Assembly: GCA_019009955.1 (NCBI GenBank)
Contig: CM032230.1
Span: forward strand, 21,285,001-21,349,000
Direction: 5' to 3'
Length of the DNA: 64,000 nucleotides
From: Riptortus pedestris
Lineage: Eukaryota > Arthropoda > Insecta > Hemiptera > Alydidae
Positions 57,440-64,000 of this stretch are shown piece by piece; position 1 is the stretch's first letter, and the number at the start of each line of letters is the position of its first letter. The notes below the pieces were generated by a model. It searched no databases. It was given only the letters and a program-made list of their open reading frames with translations, and was not told the origin of the DNA. Position numbers and translations under genes: made by a program.

Positions 57440-57625
57440 TATACACAATATATAATTTTGAACGGACATCAGTTTTGTCATCTCCATGGTGGGATCGATG
57501 GACATTTGAAGAAATTTTTCAAAAATCACGTCATGAGTACGATTTCAATAGCTGATTTCCCTGAAGGGAAATCTCAGGTTCCAATTAGCCATAGTAGCAA
57601 AGCGGACGTAAATAAATAATAATAT
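56664..57625 (+). repeat. SINE split by a HINE-like element
   Basis: 56664-56775 holds TAAACCTAGAGTGGCGAGG, TAGTGACGAACTCATTA and CACCCTGACTAGAAA. The remainder (TTCCAATTAGCCATAGTAGC, GCGGACGTAAATAAATAA) is at 57580-57625. About 30 bp of SINE were lost at the junction. Confidence 0.78.
56776..57574 (-). mobile_element. HINE-like element, type A, inserted in a SINE
   Basis: AAGTCCGTCACGCAGGGG at 56776, AGCAGATTTCCCATG, GCGACCGCTAGAGT, TA core 57411-57453, TTTTGAACGGACATC, ATTTCCCTGAAGGGAAATCT at the right end with the last bases (GCTAA) missing. Confidence 0.87.
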
Positions 57626-58348
57626 TAAATGAATTTACACATTCACCAAAATAATATAGCACTAGCAGGGTTACCCATGGGAATGTAAAATTTTAATTAA
57701 CCGAGAAAAAAAAATATTTCATTATATTCTGCAACATGCGCAGTAAAATAATTGGATTCTTATTTAAAATAGCTGTTATTCGTCAATAAATTGAAATATT
57801 AACGGTTTCCCGTCAATATTTAAAGACTGGATTAATTTTCTTGTCATGAAGTTGACCATACATGTCGAAGTAAACCGCTGAGAAAAAAAAACACCTGAGG
57901 ATGGTAGTAAAATACGGAAAAGCGTACTTTAACCACATCCATTCATTCCCTTAATACACAAACAAAAAATATATCAATTCAGTTGAGCCACTTTCATAAA
58001 TAAAGAAATATGGGGCCTTGAAATAAGAAGTCAAAACTTCCAAATCATAAATGTAAATAACGTTTTAGGACTGCAATAATTATTTTAAGCATAATTTACC
58101 CTCTTTATTTTAGTGACATCTAAGGGTCCACTCCAAGGTTGGGAATTTAAATCCTCATATAACCTATGTTGTAGGAATAGTTAACTCAATAATCCTTATT
58201 TCATCCGACTTTGAGTGACTGAGTAACAAACGGACTGTCTGACAGACAAAATTTTCAATATTGATTCCATTATAAATAGAATGGTCGGGAACGCAAACAA
58301 GTATCCCAGAAGAGTTTAAACAGAAAGCCAGAAAAACCTGGAGTTTAA
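57626..58348. other. AT-rich stretch with a retroelement-end-like motif
   Basis: 57889-57930 shows CCTGAGGATGGTAGTAAAAT..GGAAAAGCGTAC, a weaker version of the CCTGARGA-hairpin-CGAAA motif. No gene recognised; a minus-strand 87-codon frame at 58164-58427 is unsupported. Confidence 0.4.
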
Positions 58349-58501
58349 TTAGGAAATTTTCCTTAAGGGAGTCAACTATTGAGGTCGTATCATGACACGA
58401 CTTTCGAAATTTTTTCTTCAAAAGCACAAAGATCCTACACAGATGACGACGAAAATGGTGTATGTATGTATGTATGTAAATTATATATATATATATATAT
58501 A

Positions 58502-58540
<39 letters not shown>

Positions 58541-59068
58541 TATATCTGCTACCGCCCTACGATCGCAATTAGTTTTCTCGTTGCCAAACTCATTAACGGC
58601 TGAATTCGGACGAGGGGAGAGGGGATTTCGATAAAGCGAAATATCACCGTTACTATACGACGGATCGAAAAATTTTATAGAACCAATATTACCGCAAATG
58701 AAATGAACTATAAATATTGTAATATCCGTTCACTCTCCATCTTGAATATTAACCAATATATTGGCATTTTTCAGCTTTCAGCCTTGAGCAAACTCCCATT
58801 TTTACTGATGTCACATAAAGAGTACACTGTTATACAATAAACCTCTTCATTTGAAGCTTAAATACAAAATATCGTTTCCAAGATACCTTTATTATACGAG
58901 ATATTTTCGAGGTAACTCCCTCCTACCCCCACCCACCGGGTCTCCAGGTCTTGGACTACAATTTTATTGATTGAGATATACGTTATTCTGTTCAAAATGA
59001 AACACAGTACTAGTATGTAAAGAGTTTTCAATAAACTTAATATGTTATCTTTTTATATAAATATATAT

Positions 59069-59118
<50 letters not shown>

Positions 59119-59324
59119 AATTCTACAGTACGTGTGTATGTCACTGAAATCCTTAACGGCTGGACCGATTTGAATTTTTTTTTTTTGTATGAGTTTAGGT
59201 TAACGCTCTGGATGGTTTAGAATTAACAAATCAGCAGATGGAGCAGAGTGGGTTGTAAGGGGGTCCTAAAAATTAAAAATAGCATATTTCGTTTCCTATT
59301 GGTTTTTCGGCATAATATGCACAG

Positions 59325-59363
<39 letters not shown>

Positions 59364-59853
59364 ATAAAAGCGGTTGTTTATTTTGTAATTTAGAGTAACG
59401 TTTGTTATATTCACTTGTGTCGTATAACAAACTATAAACGAGATATACACTAAAAAATTAAATTGGGAGCTAACGATTGAACCGAACATAACAAAACTCT
59501 ATACGTAAATTAGCATTAATTCTTACACGATAATAAGCTATATTAGTTTTTTTATAGGTTCGAACGGGAGTGGGGGTTGTAAGGGAGGCCTGAATAACAA
59601 ATTCGCGACAATTTCATTTTCTATTTGTTTTTAGGCAAACGTGCACATAACAAAAGTTTTTTTTTGTGTGTGTAATTAAAAGCAACTTTTGTTTTGAAAC
59701 GACGCATCCCCTCGGGAGGTTTCTTATTATAGTTTGTATTTATTAAATTAAAGTTCAGGATTGTGCTGCGATACCAATAGTAGATTTATCTATTGTAAAA
59801 CTTCAATTGAGAAATCTGCTTAGTTAAACGCAGCCCCTGCGTGAAGGACCCTT
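58349..59853 (+). mobile_element. HINE-like element, type L, carrying a Helitron fragment
   Basis: 5' end TTAGGAAATTTTCCTTAAGG, TA core 58480-58546, the middle, and a type L block that is interrupted near 59048 and resumes at about 59698 (ACGCATCCCCTCGGGAGG). 3' end GCAGCCCCTGCGTGAAGGA near 59850. The next copy starts 3 bp later. Confidence 0.8.
59048..59697 (+). mobile_element. Helitron-family insertion, 3' end not found
   Basis: TCTTTTTATATAAATATA start, long (TA)n, AACGGCTGGACCGATTTG, then the module GTTGTAAGGGGGTCC and AGAGTAACGTTTGTTATA, repeated once more at 59570-59690. A poly-A run of more than 30 lies at 59327-59361. No CTAG terminus is seen. Confidence 0.6.
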
Positions 59854-59856
59854 TTA

Positions 59857-59981
59857 TTAGCAGATTTCCCTTAAGGGAAATCAGCTATTGAGGTTGTACT
59901 CATGACGGAATTTCCGAATTTTTTTTTCAAGTGTCCATCGATCCTACCTAGGAGATGACGAAAATGAGGTCCGTTCAAAAC

Positions 59982-60032
<51 letters not shown>

Positions 60033-60885
60033 TATATATATTATTATTTATATATATATATGTCTGTTAACAAACCACCACCAGTTAAAGGCAGCGGGAC
60101 CGGTGCTCTAGCGGAGCGGCGGGCAATGTTTTATTGTGATCGTGTAGACCAAACGCGAATATTTAGTGCGCCGTTTTAAGTAAGTGAAAGAAAGATCAAG
60201 TGAAACGTTAATGCTGAAATAGGTACCAGGGAGGGGGGTGGTGGCATTTGGAGTCAGTCAAGGAGGAGAAATTCGAAATATCTCCGTTACTATAAGTCAG
60301 ATCGAAAAAGTGTATAAAATCAATATTATTGAAAATTAAATACACTATAAATGATGTTATACAGTTATTCTTTATCTTGAATATTAACCGAGATATTTGC
60401 ATTTTTCAGTTTTCAGCCTTCAGTAAACCCACACTTCTACTAGTAAATAATGCTCTGTTATATAATAAAAGATATTAATTGAATCCTAAATACCAAATAT
60501 TGTTTTCATTGAACATTTACTTAGTGAAATATGTGCAAATACGTTCTGTTGACCCCCCCCCCTCTTTCTTTTGTTTATTAGATTATAAATGTTTGAGTGA
60601 TTGAGTTAAAACTGATTCTAATTTATTACAAATTGCAGCACAAGTAAATTGTTTTAAAATAAATTAATATGTTATATTCATATATATTCCATTAATTTGT
60701 TTGTCTTTCCGGGTCTAACTATGCTGCGCTTACGAGGTTGGCTTGCCTGTTATGTTTACCATTCAGCCTTGTATTGTACATTTACTGAGCATTCACAGCT
60801 GTGTTTCCTGTATGTATATTTATCTATTGTAAACCTTCAATTGAGAAGTCTGCTTAGTTAACGCAGCCCCAGCTTCACAGACCTT
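59857..60885 (+). mobile_element. HINE-like element, type L, complete (about 1.03 kb)
   Basis: TTAGCAGATTTCCC with a perfect palindrome at 59857. (GT)n(TA)n core. From 60070 to 60260 the family sequence is studded with short extra bases. The type L block is normal afterwards. 3' end AACGCAGCCCCAGCTTCACA. Confidence 0.82.
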
Positions 60886-61014
60886 TTTATATATCTAGAT
60901 GAGACTTTACACTTCATTCGATGATTTCCTGAATACTCAATCCCAATGGATGATACCACCTTAAAGGGAAATCTGCTAAATGTTTAATGTACATATTTAA
61001 ATTTCAGTACTTAC

Positions 61015-61169
61015 TGAGAGTAGTAAAGTTGACATGGTGGACAGCCTCGCAGGTATCACTCACTTCCACGTAAGTTATCTCGCATCTGTAGACTCCTTCA
61101 TCTTCAACAACAGCTGACTTTATCAACAGGGAGGAGTCCGATTTATTCCGCGTGTAGTCTACCTCAACT
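61015..61169 (-). CDS. internal exon, Ig-domain receptor (Sidestep-like)
   Basis: A 155-nt exon on the minus strand between acceptor TTTTTTTTCAG and donor GTAAGT. It supplies one base, 51 codons and one base. The product starts VEVDYTRNKSDSSLLIKSAV and contains VVEDEGVYRCEITY, the D-x-G-x-Y-x-C mark of an Ig F strand, then ends EAVHHVNFTTL. It therefore holds the second half of an Ig V-type domain. NKS and NFT are N-glycosylation sequons. An extra cysteine (SDTC) lies between the F and G strands. The next exon, at 21793-21960, continues in phase into the following Ig domain. Resemblance to Sidestep-family receptors (YRCEITY..C, NFTTL-KP link) is from memory. A second AG two bases downstream of the chosen acceptor is possible but would break the phase. 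The preceding exon was not found up to position 64000. Confidence 0.82.
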
Positions 61170-61330
61170 CTGAAAAAAAAATATCACAATTCATTAGTTT
61201 ATTAGAAATTTTTTTTGTTAATTCCGAATTCATAAACAGATATATAAAACATACCACCAGCATATAGTCATTAATAAAACATGGGACATAAGATATCGCC
61301 AAATCCTTCGATACTGAATAGCGAAAGCAT

Positions 61331-62476
61331 TACATCAGATTTCCCTTATGAAAAATCAGCTATAGAGGTCGTACTCATGGCGGCGATTTTCGAAAAATAT
61401 CCTCATAATAAGAGCTGTTATATAATGAATCACTTCAATACAAGGTTAAAATACCTAATATTGTTTGCTACACAGCTTTATTATACGACATTACAAACAA
61501 ATACTTCTGTTGATACCCCCCTCTAAGCTATTAAAGTTGTACTCATGACGGAATTTTCGAATTTTTTCTTCAAATGTCCGTCGATCCTACCTAGTAGATG
61601 ACGAAAATGAGGTCCGTTCAAAACTGTTTATTACATACATACATAAATAATATATATATATATAATATATATATATAGATATATATATATATATTTATAT
61701 TGTCCTGTTTACCACTCTAGCGGTCGCATTTTTTTGTTTGATCGTTACCAAACTCGATACTTAGTCGTTTTATGTAAAAAGAAAGATCAAGTTCGTTAAC
61801 GGCCTGAAATCAGACCAGTGGGAGGGAGGGGTTTTTAGACGTGGATGATTTTCGAAAATTCGAAATATCTCCGTTACTATCCGTCGGATCGAAAAATTGT
61901 ACAGAATCAATCTTATTGCAAATTACATTTACTATAAATATTGTTATATACATTTATTCTCTATCTTGAATATTAACCGAGATATTTGCATTTTTATTAA
62001 ATCGACGGCTAACGGACGAGAGTGACTTTCCCGCCAAAAGCTCGTTCGGCCGTTTTCTTGATTGCTCGGCTCTCGTGAAATTTCTCTGTTGTAAACCTTT
62101 ACGTGGGAAATCTGCTTAGTTTACGCAGCCCTTGCGTGACGGACTTATTTGTTCTTGGATTACTAAATTTGTAGTCATTGAGATAAAAATTAGTCTGATT
62201 CATTGTAAATTGTAGCACTAGCTATAGTACATAGTTTTCAATAAAATGAATATGTCATACTCTAAATTGATTCGGTAATTGTTTTTCATTCCAGTAGGAG
62301 GTTAGTAGGCCTGTTTGTTTACATTTTAGACGCTTCCCGTTGGCAGGCAAAAGATTTATTATTACCGCTTGTATTTATTCACTTAATATTCACAGTTGAT
62401 CTGAGTTCCCAGTATGTAGATTTGACAATTGTTAAACTTCAAGAAGGAAATCTGCCTAGTTTACGCAGCCCGACTT
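61331..62476 (+). mobile_element. HINE-like element, type L, interrupted by another copy
   Basis: 5' part 61331-61406 (CAGATTTCCCTTATG..GAGGTCG), then a direct jump to the type L block (CGACATTACAAACAAATAC..ACCCCCCTCT) at 61528. It resumes at 62147 (TTTGTTCTTGGATTAC) and ends GTTTACGCAGCCCGACTT at 62476, with the second hairpin arm deleted. Confidence 0.75.
61529..62146 (+). mobile_element. HINE-like element, nested, 5' terminus lost
   Basis: GCTATTAAAGTTGTACTC, CATCGATC-like block, TA core, CTCTAGCGGTCGC, GGGAGGGAGGGG tract, 3' end GGGAAATCTGCTTAG, GCAGCCCTTGCGT, GACGGACTT. Sits at a T-rich point of the outer copy. Confidence 0.8.
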
Positions 62477-62477
62477 T

Positions 62478-62882
62478 TTAGCAGATTTCTCTTAAAGGTT
62501 AAATCTGTTAACGCTCTAGCGGTCGAAATATTTGTTTGATCGTTACCAAACTTGGTATTTAAACGTTGTATGGAAAAAGACAGATCAAGTTCGTTAATGG
62601 CTGAAATCGGACCAGTGGGATGGTTTTTTTTCGAAATATCTCCGTTACCATACGTAGGATCAAAAGATTGTATAGAACCAATCTTATTGCAAATTGAATT
62701 TACTATAAATATTGTTCTATACATTTATTCTCTATCTTGAATATTTTTTTAATTAATTTTATTATATTTGCATTTTTATTAAATATGGGCGGCTAAAGAA
62801 AGAATGAGTTTCCCGCTGAAAGCTAGTTCGGTAATTCTATTACTTCACGAGGGAAATCTGCTTAGTTTACGCAGACCCTGCT
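62478..62882 (+). mobile_element. HINE-like element lacking its microsatellite
   Basis: TTAGCAGATTTCTC follows the previous 3' end by one base. The 5' block and the TA core are deleted (AAATCTGTTAACGCTCTAGCGG). Interior to GGGAAATCTGCTTAG and a broken hairpin, GCAGACCCTGC. Confidence 0.8.
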
Positions 62883-63237
62883 TTCTTTCTCATCTAGTTG
62901 TTCCCGTAGATATCAGTACTGATCCTTAACTAATGTTAATCCATTAGTGCCACCGACCGAAAGGGCCACGGACCGATAGGACGTGATATGAACCCGCCCT
63001 TTTGCCAGCCATTGACTGGACTATAAAGGTCGGCATCTTTGATGAATAGCCACCGGACAGGTGCTACTAATAGATCACAGGATACAAACCTTTCTTGGCC
63101 TTTTGTCTCCGATTCAAGCAACGAATAACAATTGGCGGTTCTTCCTAGAAAAAAAATCCCCTCGGTAGATGTAAAGGATTGGTGAAGCCTGAAAAGAACC
63201 TTAAGAGCGGCGAGAAAATGTATCTAACAACTAAAAA
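62883..63237. other. GC-richer unrecognised block
   Basis: 62930-63130 has balanced base composition and a 61-codon minus-strand frame with no motif I recognise. It contains no clear tRNA or snRNA structure. Confidence 0.35.
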
Positions 63238-63920
63238 AAGTCCGTCACGCAGGGGTTGCGTAAACTAAGCAGATTTACCACGTGAAGTTTACAATAGAGA
63301 AGTCTCTATACTGGTAACACAATACCACCGTGATTAAATACAAACGGTAATGAGAAATCTCTCAGTTAATTCAAATAAATTCCTAACTGAAACGGCTTCT
63401 GATTGTATGAATAACTTTATTTTTTAATAACTCAAATTTTAGTATTCCCAAGAACTAAAGAAGGGGGGGGGGTAGGAATGAACAGAACGTAATTTGCATG
63501 AATCTCTCAAAGTAAGGTAAGGTCAGAAGAAGCTTCCTGCCTGCCACCGGCTGATGCCGAGCAATGACGGAAATGGCCGTTCCTAATCCGAACTATACCC
63601 AACCACAGACTTCATAACAACGCAAATATCTCGGTTAATATTCAAGATAGAGAATAAATGTATATAACAATATTAATAATAAATTTAATTTGTAATAAGA
63701 TTGATTCTGTACAAATTTTTCGATCCAACGTATAGTAACGAAGATATTTCGAATTTTGAAAATACTCCCCTCTAAACCCCCCTCCCTTCCACTGGTCCGA
63801 TTCAGCCGTTAACGATCTTGATCTTTCTTTTTACATAAAAACTCTGAAATATGAAGTTTGGTAAGGATCAAACAAAAATTGCGACCGCTAGAGCGGTAAC
63901 AGAACAAATATATATATATA
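63238..63920 (-). mobile_element. HINE-like element, type A, cut by a Helitron
   Basis: AAGTCCGTCACGCAGGGG, AGCAGATTTACCACGTG, poly-G at 63461-63471, GCGACCGCTAGAGCGGTAAC and a short (TA)n into which a Helitron has inserted. The 5' half lies beyond the window. Confidence 0.85.
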
Positions 63921-64000
63921 CTAGCTCAGATACCCACCCGGCTTCGCTCGGGAATTCATTGGAGGCTGAATGGTGATGCTAATTCTTTTGGCAAGGCTTT
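63921..64000 (-). mobile_element. Helitron 3' end, continues past window
   Basis: CTAGCTCAGATACCC, CCGGCTTCGCTCGGGAATTC matches the Helitron at 23641-24821 closely, with an extra ACCC. The CTAG lies at the border of (TA)n. Confidence 0.85.

Overview
The window looks like a piece of an AT-rich, repeat-laden arthropod genome, most likely an insect. A hemipteran would fit, but that is a guess. The evidence is eukaryotic throughout: spliced exons with GT/AG borders, tRNA-derived SINEs, Helitrons, hAT, piggyBac and foldback elements, decayed non-LTR retrotransposon genes, and microsatellites everywhere. There is no operon, no intact single-exon gene and no autonomous transposon.

Only one host gene is supported. 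Two minus-strand exons (61015-61169, then 21793-21960) encode the end of one immunoglobulin domain and the start of the next. They join in frame (phase 1 to phase 1) across a 39,054-bp intron. The protein resembles the arthropod Sidestep family of cell-surface guidance receptors. Nearly everything between the exons is intron filled with transposable elements, and the flanks look the same.

The dominant component is one family of non-autonomous elements, with more than 40 complete, partial or nested copies. A copy begins TTAGCAGATTTCCC and has a palindrome near that end. It carries a (TA)n microsatellite core next to the palindrome CCGCTCTAGCGG and a G-rich tract. It ends with the inverted subterminal repeat GGGAAATCTGCTTAG, a hairpin (ACGCAG-CCC-CTGCGT) and GACGGACTT. 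This matches the architecture of Helentron-associated elements (HINE/DINE-1 type), which move by rolling-circle replication and insert between T residues without a target duplication. Below they are called HINE-like: type A is short (about 600-800 bp), type B has a divergent middle, and type L has an extra roughly 350-bp block. Several copies are joined head to tail with 0-4 bp between them. One copy has expanded its 3' terminus into a 26-copy satellite (47442-48541).

The HINE-like copies also serve as landing pads. Because the family consensus is known, insertions into them can be delimited: CTAG-ending Helitrons in the TA microsatellites (5499-5968, 63921 onward), a hAT MITE with an 8-bp duplication (15697-16152), an element with an integrase-type Cys-rich tail (7828-8597), a 321-bp foldback element (31325-31645), an RNase H retroelement fragment (31758-32379), a 580-bp unknown (35013-35592) and a 177-bp retroelement end (6381-6557). 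SINEs sit inside HINEs and a HINE sits inside a SINE, so both were active over an overlapping period. Outside the HINEs are a piggyBac-type element (26466-27202), a long-TIR element (51393-51995), a Helitron (52004-52772) and a pair of interleaved inverted repeats (10215-10567). The remaining islands are mostly AT-rich and unrecognised.
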